Origin: Pelagibius sp028280305
Lineage (GTDB): Bacteria > Pseudomonadota > Alphaproteobacteria > Kiloniellales > Kiloniellaceae
Reading direction: 5' to 3' (one strand)
DNA: 64,000 nt
NCBI RefSeq assembly: GCF_965233615.1
Contig: NZ_OZ247495.1
The position numbers and the translations under genes were made by a program. The notes beneath the pieces were generated by a model. The model did no database searches. It was given only the letters and a program-made list of their open reading frames with translations, and was not told the DNA's origin. This document shows positions 8,401 through 16,357 of this stretch, in pieces (the first letter of the stretch is position 1; each line of letters opens with the position of its first letter).

Positions 8401-11179
8401 AGTCGACGGAACACTGAGTATCGTCGGCGGTGTGGCGGTCAACGTCGTCAACGCGGATCTGGTGCTGCCTAACGATGGGAGCGCGCCGACAGTGAACAAC
8501 CTGTTGGCTCTGGAGTTCGAGGGGCTGGCGGCCACAAACTCCCTGATCCCAGAAAACCTGACGGTGAACGGCAACCATGCGAGCGCCTTCGCCGCCTTCT
8601 GGATTCCCTTGGATCAGAACTACGTCGGCGCCAACGACTACTTTGATCTGGACCTTAATACCGCCTTTGCCTATCTCGGCAACGACTACGCGCGCTATCT
8701 GAATGCCGGCGGCGAAGCCTTGCTGGACCTGGTCAAGGTCACGGACGATCCTCGTCTGCAGACCTTGCACGACAACCTGCTTGGCAACCTGGGGGATGGG
8801 CCAATAGAAAGTCGTTTCCCAGATGAAGATCCGCGTACACCCGCGGGACAAGCTTTCGGCAACCGCCCCTATCACGCCGGTTACGTGGACGAGAACGGGC
8901 AGTATACCGACATCCCGGCGGCTTCCGCCACAATCGGTTGGGACCTGGCTCACGGCATCACCTATCCCGACGATCTTCCGGCGCCTTACGGTGTGCTCGA
9001 CGACGCCAATACCTTGAACGGTGACGCCAATGATGACTACTTCTTCGGCGGTGGCGGCAACGACACCATCGACGGCGGCGACGGCGACGACACTGCGACC
9101 TATCGTGGTGACCGCTCGGACTTTGAGATCGTCGCCACTGAAGACGGCGGTTTCACGCTGACCGATGTGAACCCCGCCGACGGCGACGAGGGCAGCGACA
9201 CCCTGATTGATATCGAGAATATTCAGTTCGGCGACGGAACGCTGCGCTTCGGCGCAACACTGGCCCGGGCCGTACCGGAAGACGGCGACGGCAACGACGG
9301 CTTCCATCCCGGGTCTGGTAACTCCGACGTCAACTTCACGATCCATGACAATACGGAAGCCAAGGTCGAAGCAGCGATCAAGGCGACGGCCCGGTATCAC
9401 GGCGACCTGGACTCCGAAGGGAACGTCTACGAAGCGACGCTCGGTTTCAGCGACCGGGATGTGAACGGCCTGCATGACGAGAATTCGGACGTCGGGTTTT
9501 GGAACTTCAACTACAGCGTTGTCGACTACGGTGACGGTGCAGATGTCGCCGGGAAATACGACATCGCGATCACGGCTGACTTCACGGATATCAACGGAAA
9601 CACCGTCGAAGATGTCATGGTCTTCAATCCGCTGCATCCGGCGCTCGAAGCGTATTACACGGACGATAGCGGCCAAACCGACGGGGTTCAGAACTCCCAG
9701 AACCTGACCTGGGCGGGCACAGACGACTACAACGCCACTGTGCCCGGCGTTTACACCGTCGTGCTGACGGTCACGGACAAAGTCACCGGCGAAGTCGTCG
9801 CGGAGACGGAGATGAAGGTCGAAGTTTCGGCCGATATCGTGGTGGGTAATGTCGAAGGCGACGATTACACCACAATCCAAGATGCCATCGACGCGGCTCA
9901 GGACGGCGATACGATCTATGTGCGCGCCGGCAATTACGACGAGACGGTAACCATCAATAAGCTGGTCAAACTGTATGGCGCCTTCGGTGATGTTGCGGCA
10001 GACGACAGCGACCGCAGCGGCACTGGCGAAACCACCATCCAGGGCGCCATCATCCTGAGCGATGGTGCGGATGGTACGACAATCGACGGCTTCACCATTG
10101 CCGACGGGGCGACCGTCCAGGGTCAGTTGGCGGGAATCTACCTGGCTGCCGGCGCGACCGATGTTGTCATTGAGAACAATGTCTTCGAACGCAGCGGTGG
10201 TTTCGATAGCTTCCGCGGCATCCTCACCACTTCCGGCGGCGGCAACAGCGGCCTGACGATCAGCCAGAACAGCTTCACCGGCTGGGCCACCGGCGTTTTC
10301 CTGAACCCGGGCTCGACCGATGCGGAAGTGTCCGGGAACGTCTTCGACGGCAACTTCGTCGGCATGTCGGTCGACGGACCCGACGCGACATTGATCGCCG
10401 GCAACACCTTCACCAACAATGGCTTCGAAGGGCTGGGGATCGGTCCGGGTGAGGCTCAACCCGCCCTTACGCTGAACGGCAACACCTTTGCCGACAACGG
10501 TGGCGCAGCCGACGGCCGCTCCATCGGCGTCTACGACGACGGGATCACCGTCACCAGCGACGACGCGGGAACGAATGCGGTGTTCGAACTGCAGGACAAT
10601 GTGCCCAACATCATTGTGGCCGACTTCACTCTGGCCGGCAGCGCAGACCTTTCGGTCATCGGCAATAACGCAGACAATGACATCGTAGGCAATGCTGGCG
10701 CCAACCGGCTGGAGGGCGGCAACGGCAGCGATACCATCGACGGCGGTGACGGCGATGACACCTTGCTCGGCGGCATCGGCAACGATGATCTGGCCGGCGA
10801 CGCCGGAGCCGACCTGATCAACGGTGGCGAAGGCAATGACACACTGTTCGGTGATGCCGGGGCGGACACCCTCATCGGTGGCGCCGGCGGCGATACCTTC
10901 GTCTATGAGGTCCTGCTGGATGCCGGCGACGTCATCGACGGCTTCAGTTCTGCCGACGGCGACCGGATCGATCTGGACGCGCTTTTGGACAGCCTGGGCC
11001 TTACCGAGGACGAGGTCGAGCGCGCGACCCGCGTCGAGATCCAGCAAAATGCAAGCGGCGAGGATGCGACCATCTCCATCGACAGCAGTGGGGATGCGAC
11101 TTTCGACACTGTCGTGGCGACGGTGACCAACGTCACCGGCGACCTGAACAACGACAGCCTGATCCTCAACGTGAGCTGA
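5447..11179 (+). CDS. Giant type I-secreted RTX / beta-helix adhesin-like protein
   Basis: A 1910-residue acidic, Cys-poor exported protein. The N-terminal 130 residues carry a domain common in alphaproteobacterial giant adhesins (PAAGETLEVPG, then YLLDFDPADARITVEGQNLV). Residues about 245-330 hold an EF-like calcium module (FRDANGNGQLDDGE) followed by an Ig-like stretch. GGxGxD RTX repeats occur near 558-638, 1200-1215 and 1748-1818. Two parallel beta-helix blocks begin with TIQDAIDAA at about 686 and 1476. The last 90 residues (GGAGGDTFVYEV..VIDGFSSADGDRIDL) form a type I secretion C-terminal target domain. No secretion ABC, MFP or TolC gene is in the window. The start at 5447 follows AAGGGAG at a 9-bp gap. 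PAAG at residues 46-49 resembles the TAAG/PAAG site cut by LapG-type proteases, encoded next door. Confidence 0.9.
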   Translation: MGSMDINERSESGSTNQHADNTAVEGATGISLLEGQAEAPLTVKQPAAGETLEVPGEAGAVYLLDFDPADARITVEGQNLVLTFDSDGDGSADSRIVFLELAGMADGSDAPVFQIAGVDYDIAGLVETALAFAQERGEDAGETGQSPAGPTLETAGGASQPALGGGATQYQDNTGSTDFSGGSDALSGVGGSLGDDVGPEVSSGTVLSGLPVVSGGRTEIVSTPESSDGGGGDTVEIITGEVVDGYIANATVFRDANGNGQLDDGEVSTITDINGNFTLEGGSGPLVAVGGTDVSTGLAFEGVLKAPAGATVITPLTTLVQQLVEDGDQTAEEAESAVKAAFDIADDFDLSNTDPIEAAAGGDTAALNVVKAGIQVANTATQVQAALEGAGATDTEAASDAAFQAIAEQVAEQGADTNLSDPDQIAGTNETVGILDKAANNVEDASFDGDDVANATSVITATNTAVENIEIDEDSDATEVLTDLAQVAQVAQEEAADAIENAVETGNDTQAGDVGNFGEDTFISGEAEDANVGSVTGSDTLTDGDDEFAADPDAESGISIDGLGGNDLLTGGNFSDAISGGAGNDTINGGGGNDVLLGGPGDDSINGGDGNDDIVGGPGSDTIDGGDGTDTVRYDADVGGFTFAGGDDGAILITETASGDTDSLTRVENIAFTNSNVLLVGEEQPFETIQDAIDAAEPGDTILVENGDYGPITIDKSLTLLAIGDDVTITGDGVNQGAAVRIENGVDNVTLGGPANGFEIETGDGDLAAVYVVGDNEGVVIEGNDLSGGTGHALLTGGQIDGLTVQDNELQANGPLAVAYNNGEASLGADKASSDVRFIDNTLTGGANAGLLLGVEADDAVITGNTFSGESDFANLEIFGANAVITGNDFQTAGLVPAIRDSNDNYDDADLIADNDFSGGGVPVLSPGTAIAINANELTGVTELDVSGLSAAAVTFTSLGELTQITTSSGQSLELDGSQIDGISEVDGTLSIVGGVAVNVVNADLVLPNDGSAPTVNNLLALEFEGLAATNSLIPENLTVNGNHASAFAAFWIPLDQNYVGANDYFDLDLNTAFAYLGNDYARYLNAGGEALLDLVKVTDDPRLQTLHDNLLGNLGDGPIESRFPDEDPRTPAGQAFGNRPYHAGYVDENGQYTDIPAASATIGWDLAHGITYPDDLPAPYGVLDDANTLNGDANDDYFFGGGGNDTIDGGDGDDTATYRGDRSDFEIVATEDGGFTLTDVNPADGDEGSDTLIDIENIQFGDGTLRFGATLARAVPEDGDGNDGFHPGSGNSDVNFTIHDNTEAKVEAAIKATARYHGDLDSEGNVYEATLGFSDRDVNGLHDENSDVGFWNFNYSVVDYGDGADVAGKYDIAITADFTDINGNTVEDVMVFNPLHPALEAYYTDDSGQTDGVQNSQNLTWAGTDDYNATVPGVYTVVLTVTDKVTGEVVAETEMKVEVSADIVVGNVEGDDYTTIQDAIDAAQDGDTIYVRAGNYDETVTINKLVKLYGAFGDVAADDSDRSGTGETTIQGAIILSDGADGTTIDGFTIADGATVQGQLAGIYLAAGATDVVIENNVFERSGGFDSFRGILTTSGGGNSGLTISQNSFTGWATGVFLNPGSTDAEVSGNVFDGNFVGMSVDGPDATLIAGNTFTNNGFEGLGIGPGEAQPALTLNGNTFADNGGAADGRSIGVYDDGITVTSDDAGTNAVFELQDNVPNIIVADFTLAGSADLSVIGNNADNDIVGNAGANRLEGGNGSDTIDGGDGDDTLLGGIGNDDLAGDAGADLINGGEGNDTLFGDAGADTLIGGAGGDTFVYEVLLDAGDVIDGFSSADGDRIDLDALLDSLGLTEDEVERATRVEIQQNASGEDATISIDSSGDATFDTVVATVTNVTGDLNNDSLILNVS

Positions 11180-11191
11180 AACGGGCGAGAG

Positions 11192-11240
11192 GTAACGCGG
11201 TCACCCTTGCGGGTGACGCGCCCGGCGGTGACCGCGTTAC
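11192..11240. terminator. Long stem-loop after the adhesin gene, containing palindrome copy 4
   Basis: GTAACGCGGTCAC (11192-11204) pairs with GTGACCGCGTTAC (11228-11240), 12 bp after the adhesin stop. Nested in it is TCACCCTTGCGGGTGA (11201-11216), the fourth copy of the locus palindrome. There is no T-tract, so termination is uncertain; it may act as an mRNA 3' stabiliser or a binding site. Confidence 0.6.
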
Positions 11241-11387
11241 GTTGATTGCGAAGGGGCGTCCCGAACTCGCCAAATCTGCGACCCCGACTTCCCCCTTGGT
11301 GGGCCGGGGCGCCCCGTCGCTACCAGAGACTCTCTGGCGGTTAAACGGGGTGGAAGGTGGGAGCGGTCCGGGGGTCACTTCGGGCCG

Positions 11388-11948
11388 ATGTATAACCGGA
11401 TGACGAGCGATCGCCGCGCGCGGGCCGGGCAGGGCCGTCCTGCCGTCAGGGACGGCAGCTTCACCACGAAAAACAAGCGGGTGCCAGGCACGCAACAACT
11501 GCGACGGCCCGCGCAGAGCCAAATCGTTGCTGTCCAACTGAAGCCGGGCTTGCGCTATCGCCTGCCCGCCGCGGCCGCCAATGCGCGTGTTTTCGTCCGC
11601 GAGCGCGACCTCTTGTTGCGCTTCGAGTCCGGTGGCTGCCTGCAACTGCAAAACCTCATCACCGTTGAGGCCATGGCGAACCCGCCGGTCTTGGAACTGC
11701 GTGAACGCGATATTCTGGCCAGCGTGATCGGGGTTCTGGCCCTGGCGCAGGGTGACGGGGCAACACTGGAGAAGCTCATCAAGCTGTCCGCCGACGTCGT
11801 CGCGGTTTCCGGCGACAGCCATTGCGCCGCCCTGCGGGCGCTGATGCGCGACGGTATCTTGCCGCGCAGTTGTTTCAGGTCCCGGGAAACACTCTTGAAA
11901 AGGACTGCAGTCTCGCAACACCGGGCTTTCCACAGCGATAGCAGTTGA
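11388..11948 (+). CDS. Small protein resembling the adhesin N-terminal domain, possible remnant
   Basis: A 186-residue frame without an obvious ribosome site. Residues about 46-115 (VAVQLKPGLRYRLPAAAANA, FVRERDLLLRFESGG, LQLQNL, PVLELRERDILA) follow the same order of elements as residues 43-130 of the giant adhesin at 5447. That pattern is a domain found at the N-terminus of type I-secreted adhesins. The protein then stops and lacks repeats and a secretion tail. It may be a stand-alone small protein of the adhesin locus or the broken start of a second adhesin gene. A minus-strand frame across the same DNA has no recognisable content. Confidence is moderate because there is no RBS. Confidence 0.5.
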   Translation: MYNRMTSDRRARAGQGRPAVRDGSFTTKNKRVPGTQQLRRPAQSQIVAVQLKPGLRYRLPAAAANARVFVRERDLLLRFESGGCLQLQNLITVEAMANPPVLELRERDILASVIGVLALAQGDGATLEKLIKLSADVVAVSGDSHCAALRALMRDGILPRSCFRSRETLLKRTAVSQHRAFHSDSS

Positions 11949-12016
11949 CAAGAGATCGGATCTGAAAAATATTCCAATAAGGAAAATAATTTCAGATCCA
12001 GGGAAAGCCCAGGGAA

Positions 12017-13009
12017 ATGGCAACGCCCAACAAAGCCGGCCCCGCCCGTGCGGCTGCGACCGATCCGCGCCACGAGGCGGAGATGGCGGCCCGTGCCGCC
12101 TGGCTGCATTTCGTCGGCGGCCTGACCCAGAGCGAAGTCGCCAAGCGCCTCAGCGTGCCCAATACCCGCGCCCACCGCTACATCGCCCGCGCCCAGAACG
12201 AGGGGCTGGTGCGCGTTTTCGTCGACATCGAGTCCGCCGACTGCGTTGCCCTGGAGACCCGCCTGATGGCGGCCTACGGCCTCTCGACCTGCCGGGTTGC
12301 CATGGAAGCGCAGGAAAGCGGCCCGCTGCCGCTGCGCGCCCTCTCCGTCATCGGTGCGGACTACCTGATGCAGGTGCTGGCCGCCGGTGATCACGAAGTG
12401 ATCGGCATCGGTCACGGCCGCACCATTGCCGCCTCGGTCGACGCCATGGGCCGGACCTCGGGTGAAAGGGTCCGCTTCGTTTCCCTGCTCGGCGGCCTGA
12501 CCCGCAGCTATGCCGCCAACCCCTACGACGTGATCCACAACCTGGCGCGCAAGACCGGGGCCGAAGCCTATCTGATGCCCGCGCCGCTCTTTGCCAACTC
12601 CGCCAAGGACAAAGAGGTGATGCTGGCCCAGTCCGGACTGGCGGCGACCATGGAGTTGATCAGCGAAGCCTCGCTGGTGATCGTCGGCATCGGCGATATG
12701 GACAGTTCCGGCGGCGGCGCCTCGACCGACGCCCTGGAAGGGCCCGACGCCATTGCCGAACTCAGCCGCCTCGGCGCTTCAGCGGAAATTCTCGGCCAGT
12801 TCCTGACTGCCGAAGGGGAGATCCTGGCCACACCTTACGACAAGCGCGTCATGGCGCCGGCACTGGACAGCCTGCGCGGCCGCGAGGTGGTCGCCATCGC
12901 CGGCGGCGAAAGCAAGACAGGCGCCGTGCGCGCGGCACTGCGCAGCAAACTCCTGACCGGATTGATTATCGACGAGGCGACCGCTCGCCGCATCGTCGAA
13001 GAACTGTAG
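12017..13009 (+). CDS. SorC/DeoR-type sugar-binding transcriptional regulator (EryD-like)
   Basis: A 330-residue regulator. An N-terminal HTH lies at about 30-55 (GLTQSEVAKRLSVPNTRAHRYI), followed by the SorC sugar-phosphate sensor domain (GHGRTIAASVDAM, VSLLGGLTR, DSSGGGASTDALEG). AGGGAA precedes ATG 12017. SorC proteins respond to a phosphorylated sugar or polyol. It lies 51 bp upstream of the transport and catabolic operon and in the same direction, so it very likely controls it. EryD, the erythritol regulator of Brucella and rhizobia, belongs to this family, which fits the EryA-like kinase downstream. Confidence 0.88.
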   Translation: MATPNKAGPARAAATDPRHEAEMAARAAWLHFVGGLTQSEVAKRLSVPNTRAHRYIARAQNEGLVRVFVDIESADCVALETRLMAAYGLSTCRVAMEAQESGPLPLRALSVIGADYLMQVLAAGDHEVIGIGHGRTIAASVDAMGRTSGERVRFVSLLGGLTRSYAANPYDVIHNLARKTGAEAYLMPAPLFANSAKDKEVMLAQSGLAATMELISEASLVIVGIGDMDSSGGGASTDALEGPDAIAELSRLGASAEILGQFLTAEGEILATPYDKRVMAPALDSLRGREVVAIAGGESKTGAVRAALRSKLLTGLIIDEATARRIVEEL

Positions 13010-13060
13010 CCGGACCTTCGGCTAGAGACAGATACAAAAAGAGCAAACGGGAGGAACACA

Positions 13061-14503
13061 ATGTACGAGAAAGAAAAAGATCTCATAGACGCGTTCCGCC
13101 GGGGGCAGATGAGCCGCCGCAATCTGATCCGCGGTCTCGGTGCGCTTGGCGTTTCCGCAGCCACCGCCGGGGTTCTGGTGAACATGGTCTCGACCCAGGC
13201 CATGGCCGCGGACTTCGACTGGAAGAAGCATGCCGGAACCGGCGTCAAACTGCTGCTGAACAAGCACCCCTACACCGACGCGATGATCGCCAACCTGGAA
13301 AACTTCAAGGCACTCACCGGTATGGAGGTCGCCTATGACGTCTTCCCCGAAGACGTCTACTTCGACAAGGTGACGGCGGCGCTGTCCTCGCGCTCCAGTG
13401 AATACGACGCCTTCATGACCGGCGCCTATATGACCTGGACCTACGGACCCGCCGGCTGGATTCCCGATCTCAACGAATGGATCCAGGACGACAGCAAGAC
13501 CTCGCCCACCTATAACTGGGACGACATGCTGGAAGGCGTGCGCAAGTCCTGCGCCTGGAACGGCCGGCCGGGCGGCGAGCTCGGCTCCGACGATGCCAAG
13601 CAGTGGTGCATCCCCTGGGGCTACGAGCAGAACAATCTGGCCTACAACGCCGACATGCTGAAGCAGATCGGCGCCTCGGTGCCGACCAACATGTCGGAGC
13701 TGATGGAGGTTGCCGCCAAGGCCACCAAGGACATCGATGGTGCCTACGGCATCGGCGTGCGCGGCTCGCGCAGTTGGGCGACGATCCATCCCGGGTTCCT
13801 CTCGGCCTATGCCAACTTCGGTGAGAAGGACCTGAACGTCGCAGGCGACGGCAAGCTTTCGGCGGCGATGAACACCGCCAGTTCGAAGGCCTTCCATGCC
13901 GACTGGGTGAAGATGATCCAGGAAAGCGGGGCGGCGGACTGGTCGTCCCACACCTGGTATCAGGTCGGCACCGACCTGGGCGCCGGCAAGTCGGCGATGA
14001 TCTTCGATGCCGACATCCTCGGCTACTTCATGAACGGCGGCGACAACGCCATGGCCGGCAAGCTGGCCTACGCACCTTTCGCCGCCAATCCGGCCGCTTC
14101 GGCACCGACGCCCAACATCTGGATCTGGTCGCTGTCGATGTCCAACTTCTCCCAGAAGAAGGATGCCGCCTGGTACTTCATGCAGTGGGCCTCCGGCCCC
14201 GAGCACGGCCTCTTCGGCGCCACCAAGATGGACTTCGTCAATCCGGTGCGCGAATCGGTCTGGGCCGACAGCGGCTTCCGCAAGCGGCTGGACGAAAGCT
14301 ATCCCGGCTATGTGGCGATGCACGATGTCTCCGCGCCCGGCGCCAGCATCAAGTTCACGGCACAGCCGCTGTTCTTCGATCTGACGACGGAGTGGGCATC
14401 GAGCCTGCAGAAGATGGTGGCCAAGGAGCTGCCGGTCGACGAGGGTCTCGATCAGCTCGCGGCCTCGGTGGACCGTCAGTTGAAAGACGCCGGTCTCGGC
14501 TGA
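13061..14503 (+). CDS. ABC transporter extracellular solute-binding protein (carbohydrate/polyol)
   Basis: A 480-residue family-1 type binding protein with a Tat-like signal (SRRNLIRGLGALGVSAATAG, then TQAMA). The periplasmic part starts near ADFDWKKHAG. Motifs such as TGMEVAYDVFPEDVYFDKVTAALSS and the KKDAAWYFMQWASGPE block near the C-terminus are typical of sugar-binding proteins of the CUT1 class. GGGAGGAA precedes ATG 13061. It heads the transporter genes and is followed by a stable stem-loop at 14513-14541 that could raise its mRNA relative to the permeases. The ligand is inferred to be a sugar alcohol from the downstream enzymes. Confidence 0.88.
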   Translation: MYEKEKDLIDAFRRGQMSRRNLIRGLGALGVSAATAGVLVNMVSTQAMAADFDWKKHAGTGVKLLLNKHPYTDAMIANLENFKALTGMEVAYDVFPEDVYFDKVTAALSSRSSEYDAFMTGAYMTWTYGPAGWIPDLNEWIQDDSKTSPTYNWDDMLEGVRKSCAWNGRPGGELGSDDAKQWCIPWGYEQNNLAYNADMLKQIGASVPTNMSELMEVAAKATKDIDGAYGIGVRGSRSWATIHPGFLSAYANFGEKDLNVAGDGKLSAAMNTASSKAFHADWVKMIQESGAADWSSHTWYQVGTDLGAGKSAMIFDADILGYFMNGGDNAMAGKLAYAPFAANPAASAPTPNIWIWSLSMSNFSQKKDAAWYFMQWASGPEHGLFGATKMDFVNPVRESVWADSGFRKRLDESYPGYVAMHDVSAPGASIKFTAQPLFFDLTTEWASSLQKMVAKELPVDEGLDQLAASVDRQLKDAGLG

Positions 14504-14512
14504 ACCTGAGCT

Positions 14513-14541
14513 AGCGGCCCGTCGTTTCGCGGCGGGCCGCT
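14513..14541 (+). terminator. Intercistronic stem-loop after the binding-protein gene
   Basis: AGCGGCCCG (14513-14521) pairs with CGGGCCGCT (14533-14541) around a TTT-containing loop, with no following T-tract. Such hairpins after binding-protein genes commonly protect the upstream mRNA, giving excess binding protein. Confidence 0.65.
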
Positions 14542-14569
14542 GCCCCCTCTTCTTCGAAGGATGATCGCC

Positions 14570-15493
14570 ATGGCGACGGCGAGCGACATCTCCATACCCA
14601 GGCGCCGCTTCTCGGTCTCGCGCCGGGTGCTGCCCTACCTGTTGAGCCTGCCGGCTCTGCTGGTCTGCATCGCCATCCTCGTGCCCTTCTTCACGGCGGT
14701 CTTCTACTCGCTTCAACGCTTCCGGCTGTCCCAGCCCTGGAACCGCGGCATGAACTGGGGCGAGAACTATCTGAACTTCCTCTCCGACCCGGATTTCTGG
14801 AACACGCTGCAGGTCTCGCTGACCTACGCTTTCCTCACCGTGGGCCTGGAACTGCTGCTGGGTCTCGGCATCGCGCTGCTGCTGAAGAAGCGCAGCCGCC
14901 TCAACAACTTCATCTCCATCATGCTGCTGATGCCGCTGATGACCGCGCCGGCGCTGGCAGCCCTGATGTGGAAGCTGATGACCAATCCCAACTTCGGCAT
15001 CCTCAGCTACTTCGCCGCGCAGCTCGGCTTTCCGGATTTCCGCTGGGGCTCTTCGCCTGATACCGCGCTTTTCACGGTGCTGCTGGTCGACATCTGGGTC
15101 TACACGCCCTTCATCATGATCCTGCTGCTGGCCGGCCTGCGCTCCCTGCCGACCCAGCCTTTCGAGGCGGCGGCGCTGGACGGCGTGCCGCGCTTCCAGC
15201 AGTTCTGGCGCATCACCCTGCCGATGCTGACACCCTATATCCTGACCGCCTCGCTGTTCCGTCTGCTCGATTCGATCCAGCAGTTCGACATCATCTATGC
15301 GCTGACCCAAGGCGGCCCCGGCGACACCTTGATGGTGTTCCAGGTCGAGGCCTATCTGAACTTCTTCCAGTCGATGAACGTCGGGCGCTCAGCGGCGCTT
15401 TTGATGATCCTCTGGGTCATCACCTATTTCCTGTCGAACATCTTCATCAAGAACTGGCTGCGCCTGCGCGAGCGCGCCAGAGGGGAGGCCTGA
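14570..15493 (+). CDS. CUT1-type ABC permease (MalF-like subunit)
   Basis: A 307-residue inner-membrane permease with six predicted helices. The EAA loop that docks the ATPase is EAAALDGVPRFQQFWRITLP. The first helix is LLSLPALLVCIAILVPFF. ATG 14570 is preferred over ATG 14561 because GAAGG lies 7 to 9 bp upstream of it but abuts the earlier codon. The next permease gene follows after 3 bp, indicating translational coupling. Confidence 0.88.
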   Translation: MATASDISIPRRRFSVSRRVLPYLLSLPALLVCIAILVPFFTAVFYSLQRFRLSQPWNRGMNWGENYLNFLSDPDFWNTLQVSLTYAFLTVGLELLLGLGIALLLKKRSRLNNFISIMLLMPLMTAPALAALMWKLMTNPNFGILSYFAAQLGFPDFRWGSSPDTALFTVLLVDIWVYTPFIMILLLAGLRSLPTQPFEAAALDGVPRFQQFWRITLPMLTPYILTASLFRLLDSIQQFDIIYALTQGGPGDTLMVFQVEAYLNFFQSMNVGRSAALLMILWVITYFLSNIFIKNWLRLRERARGEA

Positions 15494-15496
15494 GCC

Positions 15497-16354
15497 ATGG
15501 ATCACATGTCTCCGGTCGAAAAGATCCTGCGCGGAATCGCGCTGACGCTGGTGGTGCTGTTCTTCATGTTCCCGATCTTCTGGATCGTCCTGATGAGCCT
15601 GCAAACCAACGAGACCATTCTGCGCAGCCCCCCTTCCATGGTTTTCGAGCCGACCTTCCGCAACTACGTCGCCATCGTGACCGGCAAGCTCGATTCCAAC
15701 GTTGCTTCCATGGACATCACCTTCATGCGCAACCTGTGGAATTCGATTCTGCTGTCCGCCGCCTCCGTCGCCGTTGCCTTACTGCTCGGCGTGCCGGCGG
15801 CCTATGCCTTCGCGCGGCACAAATTCCGCGGCTCCGAAGAGGTCGCCTTTACCCTGCTGTCGTTCCGCTTCGCCCCGCCGCTTCTGGTGCTGCTGCCGCT
15901 GTCGCTCTACTTCCAGGAAATCGGCCTGGCCAATACCTACATCGGTCTGATCTGGGTCTATCAATTGATCTGCCTGCCGCTCATTCTCTGGATCGTGCGC
16001 GGCTACTTCGAGGATATCAGCCCGGACCTGGAACACGCCTACCGCATCGCCGGGCATTCCTGGCTGTCGACCTTCCGGCGCATCGCCCTGCCGCTGGCCG
16101 GGCCCGGCATCGCCGCCGCCGGGCTGCTGGCCTTCATCTTCGCCTGGAACAACTTCATCTTCGCCCTGGTGCTGGCCTCCGCCGACAAGCAGCCGGTCAC
16201 CGTCGGCGCCCTGGCCTTCGTCACCGCCTCCGGCATTCAGTACGGGCAGATCGCCGCGGCCATCGTGCTCTCCATCGCGCCGACCCTGGCCCTTGCCCTC
16301 TATGCCCAGCGCTACCTCGTCGAAGGCCTGTCGCTCGGCGCGGTGAAAGGTTAG
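15497..16354 (+). CDS. CUT1-type ABC permease (MalG-like subunit)
   Basis: A 285-residue permease with six predicted helices. Its ATPase-contact loop reads EHAYRIAGHSWLSTFRRIALP, where the usual EAA is replaced by EHA. The C-terminus ends AQRYLVEGLSLGAVKG, the standard MalG-type tail. AGGGGAGG lies just before the start. The first ATPase gene begins 3 bp after the stop. Confidence 0.88.
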   Translation: MDHMSPVEKILRGIALTLVVLFFMFPIFWIVLMSLQTNETILRSPPSMVFEPTFRNYVAIVTGKLDSNVASMDITFMRNLWNSILLSAASVAVALLLGVPAAYAFARHKFRGSEEVAFTLLSFRFAPPLLVLLPLSLYFQEIGLANTYIGLIWVYQLICLPLILWIVRGYFEDISPDLEHAYRIAGHSWLSTFRRIALPLAGPGIAAAGLLAFIFAWNNFIFALVLASADKQPVTVGALAFVTASGIQYGQIAAAIVLSIAPTLALALYAQRYLVEGLSLGAVKG

Positions 16355-16357
16355 ATC

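Noticed and set aside
8369..11047. An 892-residue open frame antisense to the adhesin gene
   Set aside because: Its Val/Ala/Asp-rich composition mirrors RTX and Ala/Gly codons of the plus strand. The plus frame has clear domains and a secretion signal.
11166..12023. A minus-strand frame over the detached adhesin-domain ORF
   Set aside because: No recognisable content; the plus frame resembles a known domain.
13022..15310. A 762-residue minus-strand frame across the binding-protein and permease genes
   Set aside because: Arg/His/Gln/Gly-rich with no domain; the plus-strand genes are well supported.
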